From contig JAICJQ010000001.1 of NCBI GenBank assembly GCA_025928335.1, positions 1 to 64,000 on the forward strand: a DNA stretch of 64,000 bases, in the 5' to 3' direction. This DNA is from Gemmatimonadaceae bacterium. GTDB taxonomy: Bacteria > Gemmatimonadota > Gemmatimonadetes > Gemmatimonadales > Gemmatimonadaceae. Under the pieces are notes generated by a model, which made no database searches, was not told the DNA's origin, and saw nothing but the letters and a program-made list of their open reading frames with translations. Below, piece by piece: positions 56,753 through 64,000 of this stretch. The translations under genes and the position numbers were made by a program. Each line of letters begins with the position of its first letter. Position 1 is the first letter of the stretch.

Positions 56753-59700
56753 TACCACTGCGGATCGAAGCCGGCCGTCGGCCTCGCCGCCATCAGTCGC
56801 TTGATGTCGAACGACGCCCGCAACAATGGCGGGAACTCGTTGATCTGCTCCGGCGTGAAGATCTCGCGCGCTTGCCGCATCCCGTCGACCACCACGTCGA
56901 ATAGCTGGTTCGACATCACCAGGACGCGCGCGAGAACTTCCGTCTCGTTGTAGTTGTTCGGCAAAGTCGCCAGCCACTCGGCCGCCGGCGTGATGATCGA
57001 ATCTTCTTTCGCCGACACCCGCCGGTCGAGAGCCGTGAGCGCCTTCAGTTGCTCATTTGTCAGAATGCTCAATGAATCCTTCGCCTGGAGGAGCCCGCGA
57101 ACCGGATTGTAGACCGCGCCATTGAGACGCTGCTTCAACTGCCCGACGTTCAGCTTGTCGCCGCGCTTCGTGCGACCCGGCGCTAGCGTCTGCTCGATTT
57201 CCTGACGCGTAAAGTCGCGGCCGAGTTGTACTCGCGCCTCGAGTGTAATGAGGAAAGGATTACGAACACCCGTCCGCGCCACCCGCGTGTCGCCGAAGCG
57301 GGGGTTCACGTCGTACTGATATCGATCTGTCATCGGGTCGAAGCCGCGCACCAGGAGCAGCGTTGGATCCGACGCAGACGACTGTCCCCAACCTTGCAAC
57401 TTCGACGTGCCGTGGAGCAAAGCGTCGACTCCAGCCGGCACGTTGGTCAGCGAGAGGGACAACTGCGTGCGGTTCTGCATTCCGAGTCGCTCGGGGTTCA
57501 GGATGAGCAGTGCATTCATCGTCGCCGTCCACGGGCCATCGCAACTGTTTCGCAGTGCGACATGATCGAGTTGCCGCTCGAGACAGTCGCGCACGCGCAA
57601 GGAGGCGCTGTTCACCAGTGACTTCACCTGCGCCGCTGTCGCTGCGTCGGCGGCGCCCGACGACGGCCCGAACACGAACGCGCGGTCGTTCGGCAATCCG
57701 TCGCCGTTGATGTCCGCGTTCACGACCGGTGTGAACGGCGCGCCGGACGCCACGCGCGCTGTGGTGTTCACCGAAAAGAGTGAACTGACACGCGTCGAGA
57801 ACGACAGGGTCACCTGGTGTCGCGTATCGAGCGTCCCGCGAGTCGTCTCGACGTCGAGTGGATTGCCGCCCGTCGTTCCGCCAAAGCCGCGCGACTGCTC
57901 GTCGATCTTCGTCAGCGCGTATGCGGCCTGCCACTGCGTGAAACGGCCGAGTGCGTCGCCCGGGGCGGGGAAGACCGTGAAAATCAGTTGTCGCGTGTTC
58001 GAATGTAGAGTCGTGTTGAGCGAGGTCACCGCGCCATAGGCGGCATCGACGCGTGAATCACGGCTGGTGAGTGCTCCAGTCGCCGGAACGATGCTCGACG
58101 GCAGAGCGAACACCGGACGATTGCCCTCATTCGTCAGCGTGAACCGCGTGTTCGGCGCGAAATTGAGATCGGTCAACGCCTGTTGATGGAGGTTGAGCGA
58201 GTAGACGCCCTCCATCGTCAGGCGAATGAGCTTCGGGACGAGAAAGGTGTTGAGGGCGAGGTTGGTCCGCCAACTCTGTTGCGCGGCGAAGTGCCGGTCG
58301 ATCATCCACACGTTGGGGCGCGTCGTGATGAAGGGCGACGCCGAGGATGTGTCTGCGCATCGCGTCGGAATCGTCGACGGATCGCGGAGGAACGTCGACC
58401 AATCCGGGGTCGGGACAGCCGACCCGATACACCCAATCTGCTGCACACCGCTCGGCAGTCCGGTCGCGAGCATCGCTGGGGCAACGAGCGTCGACGCGAC
58501 GTCGTTTCGGAACAGGCCGACGCCGCCGCGCACATTGCCCCACGGCGCCCCGAAACCGGGAATGCCCGTCGAACCGTTGCTGCCAAACGCGCGGAAGAAT
58601 CCAATGCGCGGGCTGACATCGATCAGTCGCGGCACGTGGTCGGTTCGGCCACCAAATCGCGACTCGACGGCCGCGTTGTATGCCGGCCGGTCCAGGAAGT
58701 CGTTCGCGTCGATGCGAAGTCCGTACAGGAGCTGCGATCGTTGGCCCGGACGCCAATCGTCCCCGAATGACAAGCTTCCCGTGAGCGCGTTTGCCGACGA
58801 CTGCTGCCCCGACAACACTCGGCTGAACGTTGCCGGCCGATTCGCCTCGACGTCAGCGATCGAATTGAATGTGTAGATGCCGCGCCTGTTTGGATACTGC
58901 TCCTGCGAGAAGCCGTCTGCGCGAAGATCGGCCATCACACGAAAGCGATGCACGCGATTCAGCGTGAACCAGGAGAGCATGTCGTACACCTCGGCGCCAC
59001 CCGTGTGGGCCACGCGCGGCAGTGCCGCGTTGCCGCCGAATTGCAGCGTCGCATTGCCGTTCGTGCTGTCGGTAAACTGCGAGGTCACGAGCACACGAAT
59101 GTCCGGCAGCCCAACGTACGGATCACCGCTCGTCGAATTCAGATGCGCGCCGACGCGCAGGTCGTTGAGATAGTTGTTCGGGAGATACGCCGAAAAAGTT
59201 CCGGTGACATCGGCGCCGTTTGTCCGGAGATCACCACCGTGGCCGGGCACGGCCGTCGCGCCGAGGAACGACGCGCGCGCCACGTTGTGCCGGACGGAGC
59301 CGACGACATTACCGACCATCGTTGGCGACGGAGTCCAGTCGACTCGTCCGAGCAAGGAAATGTTGTCGGTGAGACGATCGGCCGGAACGGTGTTCGCGGA
59401 GAAGGGCACTCCGCGACTGCCGAGCACATTGAGCAGCCGCGTGACCGAATCGCGCGAGACGCCGACGCGTTGCAGCACGAAGGCATCGCTCGTGACGAGC
59501 GATTGGAGATCGCTGCTTCGCCGGCCCATCTGCGCCGCGACATTATAGAAGACCTTGTCGAGCACGATTGGGCCGGACGCGGCGCCGCTGATCTGTGTGT
59601 AGCTGTACGGCGCGCCGAGTTCTCGCCCGACGGCGTCGGTCGCCTGGAGCGAACGCGAATCGAGGGTGACGTGCGCGAGCCGCTGCGAGAAATTTCCGCC

Positions 59701-60435
59701 CGAGTTGGCGGAGATCGACAGCTGCCCCCCGCTGAATCCGCCGCGCGACACGTCGTACGACGTGGACGCGACGCGCGTAACGACCAGCGCATCGCGAGGA
59801 ATATCGCCACCACTGAATGACATTCCATTGAGCGTCACGCGATTCTGATCAGTGGATAGGCCGAGCACCGAGAATCCCGGAATTCCGCCGCCGGCATCCG
59901 GCACGAGCGTCACCCCGGGCACCGACGCGGCCATCGCCGAAAGGTTTCCCTGGTCGCCGACAGCGATTGCCCCGGGGAATCCGTCGACCACGCGGTCCGA
60001 GCCGACGCGGTCCGGAGCTCCCTCAGCGCGCGGCGGTCGCTGCCGCCGTTGTTCGACGACGTGGACAGCCCCCAGCTCGACGACGGCCTGTTCCATCTTC
60101 ACGTCGACTATGATCGGCTTTCGCGGCTCGCCACGCTTTGCCGGGACGGACCTTGGTACCATGCCGATCGCGGTGACCCGAACGACGTAGTCGCCCATTC
60201 CGTCCTGCACGGCGACAAGCCAGCGTCCCTCGGCGTCGGTGCGCGCCGTTTGCGCAAAGGTGCCGGGTTGGGCGTTCGCCGCGAGCACACTCACCATCGC
60301 GCCGGGGATTGGTCCATTGGGGCCGGTGATATGCCCGGCAAGCACGTCACGCTGCGCGGTCTGCGCGCGCCCAGTCGTTGCGATCGTGAGCATGACGAGC
60401 GCGATAACGCGGGGAAATACTCTAAATAGTATCAT
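56752..60435 (-). CDS. TonB-dependent receptor with carboxypeptidase-regulatory domain
   Basis: A 1227-residue outer-membrane receptor. A signal peptide (FPRVIALVMLTIATTGRAQ) is followed by a carboxypeptidase-regulatory-like Ig domain (VLAGHITGPNGPIPGAMVSV, to ~115), a plug domain (NLSAMAASVPGVTLVPDAGG, FSVLGLSTDQNRVTLNG) and a long beta barrel, as in OAR/RagA-like TonB receptors. The C-terminus (PTAGFDPQW) lacks the usual terminal Phe and is preceded by a ~130-residue soluble extension. It would import a large substrate with TonB energy. It is the last gene of the sigma-antisigma-PDZ transcript direction and converges on EF-G. Confidence 0.85.
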   Translation of the reverse strand: MILFRVFPRVIALVMLTIATTGRAQTAQRDVLAGHITGPNGPIPGAMVSVLAANAQPGTFAQTARTDAEGRWLVAVQDGMGDYVVRVTAIGMVPRSVPAKRGEPRKPIIVDVKMEQAVVELGAVHVVEQRRQRPPRAEGAPDRVGSDRVVDGFPGAIAVGDQGNLSAMAASVPGVTLVPDAGGGIPGFSVLGLSTDQNRVTLNGMSFSGGDIPRDALVVTRVASTSYDVSRGGFSGGQLSISANSGGNFSQRLAHVTLDSRSLQATDAVGRELGAPYSYTQISGAASGPIVLDKVFYNVAAQMGRRSSDLQSLVTSDAFVLQRVGVSRDSVTRLLNVLGSRGVPFSANTVPADRLTDNISLLGRVDWTPSPTMVGNVVGSVRHNVARASFLGATAVPGHGGDLRTNGADVTGTFSAYLPNNYLNDLRVGAHLNSTSGDPYVGLPDIRVLVTSQFTDSTNGNATLQFGGNAALPRVAHTGGAEVYDMLSWFTLNRVHRFRVMADLRADGFSQEQYPNRRGIYTFNSIADVEANRPATFSRVLSGQQSSANALTGSLSFGDDWRPGQRSQLLYGLRIDANDFLDRPAYNAAVESRFGGRTDHVPRLIDVSPRIGFFRAFGSNGSTGIPGFGAPWGNVRGGVGLFRNDVASTLVAPAMLATGLPSGVQQIGCIGSAVPTPDWSTFLRDPSTIPTRCADTSSASPFITTRPNVWMIDRHFAAQQSWRTNLALNTFLVPKLIRLTMEGVYSLNLHQQALTDLNFAPNTRFTLTNEGNRPVFALPSSIVPATGALTSRDSRVDAAYGAVTSLNTTLHSNTRQLIFTVFPAPGDALGRFTQWQAAYALTKIDEQSRGFGGTTGGNPLDVETTRGTLDTRHQVTLSFSTRVSSLFSVNTTARVASGAPFTPVVNADINGDGLPNDRAFVFGPSSGAADAATAAQVKSLVNSASLRVRDCLERQLDHVALRNSCDGPWTATMNALLILNPERLGMQNRTQLSLSLTNVPAGVDALLHGTSKLQGWGQSSASDPTLLLVRGFDPMTDRYQYDVNPRFGDTRVARTGVRNPFLITLEARVQLGRDFTRQEIEQTLAPGRTKRGDKLNVGQLKQRLNGAVYNPVRGLLQAKDSLSILTNEQLKALTALDRRVSAKEDSIITPAAEWLATLPNNYNETEVLARVLVMSNQLFDVVVDGMRQAREIFTPEQINEFPPLLRASFDIKRLMAARPTAGFDPQW

Positions 60436-60486
60436 AACGCGCCTTATTCGGGTTGGAGCCGAGGCTGGGGTCCGAGCAATGGCCCG

Positions 60487-61179
60487 CTACCGGCTCTTTG
60501 GCGGGGTCGGGCGAAGGCGGATAGTGGTCGATCCGATGCGGAGCGTCGTCGTTCCGCTGGAGTCGGTCGTCGCGATTACCGGCACGTCGCTCTCGATATC
60601 CACTGCGGTCGTGCCGACGCGCGTGTTGAAGTGCGGTTGCCGATCGAAGTCCAGCGGGCCTCCGCGACCGAACCCGCCGCCGCTCATGCGGCCTAACACA
60701 AGCGTCACGTCGTAGAACTTGCCGTTTCGTTCGAGCGTGAGCGAAGCCGAGTCGCCCGCGCGGAGCGCGCTGAACGCCCGCGCGCCCGCATCGGTGATGA
60801 GCGACGCCCCGCCGACGTCGAGCAACAGATCGCCCTGCCGGATCCCAGCCCGCGCTGCCGGGCTACCGTCGACCACCGCGGCGATGCGAGGAAACTCGTC
60901 GTAATGCCACGTCGCCATGGGCCCGGCGCCAAAGCCGCCGCGCCGATTCGTTGCCTGGCATTTCGTGCACTCGAGCGCGAATCCGAACAGCAGTGGACGC
61001 GGCCCGCCGGCCTGCCCGTTGAACCCGTTAAACGCGATCGTGCCGCGGCCGAGCCGCTCTGCTGTGTCAGCGGCGGATTGCGGGCGACCCCGGAATCCGC
61101 GCCCGACCTGCGCGTCGGCCGTCGTCGCGGCGAGGCACAACAACAGTGGCAACCTTCTGAGAGCGGTCGTCAGAACCAT
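60487..61179 (-). CDS. PDZ-domain periplasmic protein
   Basis: A 230-residue exported protein. Start at ATG 61179 gives signal VLTTALRRLPLLLCLAATTA; the longer frame to 61773 is a shadow of neighbouring genes. A CxxC (ALECTKCQ) follows a Gly/Arg-rich N-terminus, then a PDZ domain (FPRIAAVVDGSPAARAGIRQ, GDLLLDVGGASLITDAGARA) and a polar tail. PDZ domains bind protein C-termini; here it could sense or guide envelope proteins. It overlaps the antisigma gene by 10 bases and precedes the TonB receptor, arguing for one sigma/antisigma/PDZ/receptor module. Confidence 0.75.
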   Translation of the reverse strand: MVLTTALRRLPLLLCLAATTADAQVGRGFRGRPQSAADTAERLGRGTIAFNGFNGQAGGPRPLLFGFALECTKCQATNRRGGFGAGPMATWHYDEFPRIAAVVDGSPAARAGIRQGDLLLDVGGASLITDAGARAFSALRAGDSASLTLERNGKFYDVTLVLGRMSGGGFGRGGPLDFDRQPHFNTRVGTTAVDIESDVPVIATTDSSGTTTLRIGSTTIRLRPTPPKSR

Positions 61180-61538
61180 ACGACGTACCTCGCGCCCACG
61201 GGCGACTGAGTCGACGGGCTGTCGAGCCGGGCGACCTCGCGAGTGGTACCTCCGCCGGCTCTCGAGAGCGAATCGGGCGATGACATCGCCTGACGTCGCA
61301 GGCCCACGCCATAACCCGCAAGCATACCCGCGGCGAAAATCAGGACCGCCGCGGCCGCCAGTCCGAATACGAACCGCCGTGGCGACCGGCGCGGCTGCGC
61401 GGCGCCGATCAGATCGCGTTCCCGCAGCGCAACCATCGTCCGATTCTTGAGCTCGGACCGCGCTGAGCGATGCAGACCGACTTCGGCCAACTTCGCGCGC
61501 TCCTCCGGCGTCCACTCGTCCAGTGAGTCCTCTGTCAT
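61170..61538 (-). CDS. probable membrane-bound antisigma factor
   Basis: A 122-residue protein with a ~60-residue acidic/helical cytoplasmic head (SLDEWTPEERAKLAEVGLHR), one transmembrane helix (FVFGLAAAAVLIFAAGML) and a ~45-residue periplasmic tail ending in ARYVVWF. This single-span layout directly after an ECF sigma gene is typical of antisigma factors, although no zinc-binding HxxxCxxC motif is seen. Start at 61538 is set by the four-base overlap with the sigma gene (ATGA). The PDZ gene overlaps its 3' end. Confidence 0.7.
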   Translation of the reverse strand: MTEDSLDEWTPEERAKLAEVGLHRSARSELKNRTMVALRERDLIGAAQPRRSPRRFVFGLAAAAVLIFAAGMLAGYGVGLRRQAMSSPDSLSRAGGGTTREVARLDSPSTQSPVGARYVVWF

Positions 61539-62140
61539 AACGCTTTCCTCTCCAATCCTGGAGCCAAGCGCGCGCGAACCGCGCGCCGTGCCTTGAATAG
61601 CTGGCCCTTCGACGTCCCGGCGGTGATTCCCAGACGCGCCCCGATTTCCTCGTGGGTGAAACCCTCGATGTCGTGCAGCACGAGTACGGCCCGGTAGCCC
61701 GGCGCGAGCGACAGGATGGCCGCTTCCATGTCCAACCACTCGACCGACGATTGCTCGCAGACGGCATCGGCATCCGCGTCGAGCTCGAGACGGCCCTGTT
61801 TACGAACCACGTCGATCGCGACGTGCGCGGTGATACCGCGAAACCAGGCGCCGAAATCCGACTGACCGGTCCCCCTCACACTCCCCGTCTCCGTCCCTCT
61901 CCACCGCTCGAGCGACGACACTGCGCGCAGCCATGCTTCCTGAACGACGTCCTCGGCTTCGTGCGGATTCCCGCCGACGATTCGCCATGCGGTTTGGAAG
62001 CCGCGCGGTGTGTGCCGGTCGTAAAGCAGCGCGAACGCCGCTTCGGACCGATTCTCTCGAATGGCGGACACCAGCGCTTCGTCGGTCGCCGATGCGTCGA
62101 TTGCGTCGATCATCCGCACATTCAGTCGAACGGGAGGCAT
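61535..62140 (-). CDS. ECF sigma-70 factor
   Basis: A 201-residue extracytoplasmic-function sigma factor. Region 2 includes AAFALLYDRHTPRGFQTAWR and EAEDVVQEAWLRAVSSLERW, region 4 AILSLAPGYRAVLVLHDIEG and THEEIGARLGITAGTSKGQL with FKARRAVRARL, the -35-reading helix-turn-helix. ATG 62140 is used; ATG 62113 is also possible. First gene of an overlapping sigma/antisigma/PDZ cluster upstream of the TonB receptor, so the receptor may be under its control. Confidence 0.88.
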   Translation of the reverse strand: MPPVRLNVRMIDAIDASATDEALVSAIRENRSEAAFALLYDRHTPRGFQTAWRIVGGNPHEAEDVVQEAWLRAVSSLERWRGTETGSVRGTGQSDFGAWFRGITAHVAIDVVRKQGRLELDADADAVCEQSSVEWLDMEAAILSLAPGYRAVLVLHDIEGFTHEEIGARLGITAGTSKGQLFKARRAVRARLAPGLERKAL

Positions 62141-62156
62141 CGAGGGTTTGCCGTTC

Positions 62157-62789
62157 CTAGGGCGTTCGCGTGATGGTCCAACCCTGTCCGAGGTGGACAC
62201 CACCGACGACGTCGCCGTTGGTCCCCAACGCCGCCTTGAGCTGCGCACCCTGCATCGCGAACGACACCGAGTCCTTATGGAAGCGCGTCACGGTGAGTTG
62301 GGTCGTGTCGCCCGCGCCGAGTCGAAGTGCCGTATAGGACGCCGATTTTCCAACCTCCAGATGCGAGGCACGAATGATTTGCTCGCACAGCGCGAAGGAT
62401 ACGACGAGAATCGGGATCGCTTTGCGCGACGGAAACTCGAATTGGTCGGTCTGCCCAGCCACCGACATCTGGGCTTTTACAACGGTATCGAGAAAAAAGA
62501 TGCTGACGCCGATCGACTGGTTGTTCTGTGTCACTCGGGTGAACTCGACATGGGAGATCGAGCTGTCCGGTTTGAGATCCATCGTGTATTGGGTGCGCGG
62601 TCCATTGGTTTGATAGATCTCGCTGGTCAGAGCGTTGCCGTCGCGGCTGAACAGCTCGACCGCAACCGTGTCGTTCCCCTTCGTGATCACGAAACGGGAA
62701 CGCTTGGCCTGCTGCTGTTGAGCGGCCAGTGGAGACCCGACGAGGAGCAGAAGGAGCAGGCGCAACGCGACCTTCAGAAGATTTGGCAT
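62157..62789 (-). CDS. secreted protein, function unknown
   Basis: A 210-residue exported protein (signal VALRLLLLLLVGSPLAAQ). The body is beta-rich with two similar ~85-residue halves (FVITKGNDTVAVELFSRDGN; LGAGDTTQLTVTRFHKDSVS), suggesting a duplicated domain; a QQQQ run follows the signal. No family recognised. It is the first gene before the sigma cluster in the same direction (17 bases to the sigma frame), so it could be part of the same regulon. Confidence 0.65.
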   Translation of the reverse strand: MPNLLKVALRLLLLLLVGSPLAAQQQQAKRSRFVITKGNDTVAVELFSRDGNALTSEIYQTNGPRTQYTMDLKPDSSISHVEFTRVTQNNQSIGVSIFFLDTVVKAQMSVAGQTDQFEFPSRKAIPILVVSFALCEQIIRASHLEVGKSASYTALRLGAGDTTQLTVTRFHKDSVSFAMQGAQLKAALGTNGDVVGGVHLGQGWTITRTP

Positions 62790-62884
62790 AGGATCGAGTA
62801 AGGTTGAGTCGATCCTACGAGAGTCGTATCAGCCGCCCAAAGGGTTTGCGGTGGATGGCAGCAAACCCGCGACGAACCGGGAGA

Positions 62885-63661
62885 CTACTCGATGAGCCCC
62901 TGGACGGCCGACCGATATGTGCGACCCGAGCGCAGCTTCGTGCCGTCGTGCAGAATCAGCACATAGTCGCCCTTGAACCAGGGCTGGACCTCGCGAATTC
63001 GCTCGGCGTTCACGACGATCGATCGATGGACGCGAACGAAGCGGTTGGCCGGCAACTTTCCCATGATTTCGCCGATCGTGTCGCGAACCACGTGCGTCGC
63101 TTTGCCGGCGTGAATCCGAACGTAGTCGCCGTCGGCCTCGAGCCAGTCGATGTCGTCCGTCCGGACGAAGCTGACGCTGCCGACGTGCTTGATCGGCAGG
63201 CGTCCGCTCCCCGATTGCGACGCGGTGGACTGCGCGAGCCGCTCCAGCAGCCGAGTGAGATCGCCGCTCGTGTCACGCTTACCCGTATTCAGTCGCTCGA
63301 CAGCCCGGCGCACGGCTTCTTTCAACCTCGGTTCGAGCACCGGCTTGAGCACGTAGTCGACCGCCTGCACCTCGAACGCCTTGATGGCGTGCTCGTCATG
63401 CGCGGTCACGAAGACGATGAGTGGCGGATCATCACCGGCGATCTCGCGAATGACGCCGAAGCCGTCCGTTCCGGGCATCTGAATGTCGAGGAAGACGAGA
63501 TCGGGACGCTCGCTGCGAATCATTCTCACGGCCTCGTTGCCGGAGCCGGCTTCGCCCACGATTTCGAGCGCTCGCTCGGCAGCGAGCAGATCGCGGAGAC
63601 GCTTCCGCGCCAACGGCTCGTCGTCGACGATCATCGTCCGTGCTCGCGCCGCGACCATCAT
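62885..63661 (-). CDS. LytTR-type response regulator
   Basis: A 258-residue regulator. The receiver has Asp59 (LVFLDIQMPGTDGFG) and Lys106 (VDYVLKPV); the C-terminus is a LytTR DNA-binding domain (IKHVGSVSFVRTDDIDWLEA, ANRFVRVHRSIVVNAERIRE). Start at 63661 is fixed by the four-base overlap with the upstream kinase (ATGA). LytTR regulators often control fimbriae, bacteriocin or cell-wall genes; here the target is unknown. Confidence 0.9.
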   Translation of the reverse strand: MMVAARARTMIVDDEPLARKRLRDLLAAERALEIVGEAGSGNEAVRMIRSERPDLVFLDIQMPGTDGFGVIREIAGDDPPLIVFVTAHDEHAIKAFEVQAVDYVLKPVLEPRLKEAVRRAVERLNTGKRDTSGDLTRLLERLAQSTASQSGSGRLPIKHVGSVSFVRTDDIDWLEADGDYVRIHAGKATHVVRDTIGEIMGKLPANRFVRVHRSIVVNAERIREVQPWFKGDYVLILHDGTKLRSGRTYRSAVQGLIE

Positions 63662-64000
63662 GCCCCGGCGGTGTGATAGGGGATTTCGATCGTCACCCGC
63701 GTCCCCGACGGTAAACGCGGGGCGACCTCCACCCGATGCTCGCTTCCATAGAGGTGCGCGAGCCGGGACCGCAATCCACCGAGCCCGATGCCCGCGCCTG
63801 CGTTGGCCGACGGACCGTCGCTCACGCCGACGCCGTCGTCCTCCACGACCAATCGCAGTCGCTCGTCCGGTCGTTCCGCCGAAACCCACACCGATCCGCC
63901 GGATTCCCGTGGCGCGATCCCGTGACGGACGGCGTTCTCCACGACCGGCTGCAAGATGAGTTGGGGGACGAGGGCCTGTCTCGCTTCGTCGGTCGAGCGC
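63658..64000 (-). CDS. LytS-type sensor histidine kinase, 3' part
   Basis: The C-terminal ~114 codons of a sensor kinase, cut by the window edge; no start is visible. The dimerisation-side motif LQPVVENAVRHG, the ATPase residues VEDDGVGV and GIGLGGLRSRLAHLYG identify the His_kinase/HATPase class used by LytS and YesM-like kinases. Its stop overlaps the LytTR regulator start (63658-63661), so the pair is one two-component operon. Confidence 0.88.
   Translation of the reverse strand, partial: RSTDEARQALVPQLILQPVVENAVRHGIAPRESGGSVWVSAERPDERLRLVVEDDGVGVSDGPSANAGAGIGLGGLRSRLAHLYGSEHRVEVAPRLPSGTRVTIEIPYHTAGA

Noticed and set aside
60487..61773. A 428-residue reading that extends the PDZ protein upstream
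   Set aside because: The extension overlaps the sigma and antisigma genes and is low-complexity Arg/Ser/Pro text; a proper signal peptide starts at 61179.
1..64000. CRISPR array, prophage or transposase
   Set aside because: No regularly spaced repeats, phage structural genes or transposase motifs were found in any frame; the repeats seen are simple tandem, REP-like or inverted-repeat elements.

Overview
The window looks like a chromosomal segment of a high-GC, Gram-negative environmental bacterium, most likely a member of the Gemmatimonadota (Acidobacteriota is the main alternative). The pointers are two large duplicated orphan permeases (ADOP/MacB-FtsX type) without an ATPase next to them, a 1227-residue TonB receptor with a carboxypeptidase-regulatory N-terminus, a DUF1501/DUF1800 pair, many small lipoproteins with bacterial-Ig-like folds, an M28 peptidase and a GGDEF-like/STAND/TPR regulator. 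This assignment is inference from gene content; no rRNA or other phylogenetic marker beyond an EF-G paralogue is present. No confident tRNA, rRNA, CRISPR array, prophage or insertion sequence was found.

Layout. 1-13.8 kb is scattered single genes: membrane protein, DUF2071 protein (frameshifted), VOC protein plus lipoprotein (frameshifted), Tat-exported amidase, di-haem c-type lipoprotein, GTP cyclohydrolase I, M28 peptidase, PAP2 phosphatase, an NmrA/aldo-keto reductase pair, an FAD monooxygenase and a catalytically odd M19 dipeptidase homologue. 13.8-16.5 kb holds an orphan ExbD and a tightly overlapping HTH-DUF488-DUF6924-methyltransferase operon. 17-24.2 kb carries two ADOP permeases with small partners and degraded ORFs. 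24.2-31.9 kb is envelope: lipoproteins, DUF3108 protein, DinB, NodB-type deacetylase, class A PBP, frameshifted histidine phosphatase, secreted protein.

31.85-42.83 kb is the standout region: a probable eight-gene operon, seven junctions of which overlap (ATGA, GTGA, TGATG or a longer overlap), preceded by a palindrome and by a hairpin that buries the first ribosome-binding site. In order it encodes a fatty acid desaturase, a CarS-like CDP-lipid synthase, a rifampin-phosphotransferase-like ATP dikinase, a compact UbiA-like membrane transferase, a zinc-ribbon methyltransferase, a PlsC acyltransferase, a fatty acyl-AMP ligase, and a three-module protein made of acyl carrier protein, thioester reductase and an aminoglycoside/choline-kinase-like domain. 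Together these could load a fatty acid, reduce it to an aldehyde or alcohol, phosphorylate, acylate, CTP-activate and methylate, so my working hypothesis is a pathway for an unusual (possibly ether-type) membrane lipid.

42.8-54.5 kb holds the DUF1501/DUF1800 pair with REP-like palindromes between them, the STAND/TPR regulator, an OmpR-type regulator and lipoproteins. 54.5-64 kb has an EF-G paralogue and the TonB receptor, converging on a 99-bp inverted-repeat element, then a sigma-antisigma-PDZ operon reading into the receptor, a secreted protein and a LytTR two-component pair cut by the window end.

At least three genes (DUF2071, lipoprotein at 1540-2066, histidine phosphatase) are restored to full length by adding or removing one base in a short run of identical bases, so part of the 'pseudogene' signal may be assembly error rather than biology.
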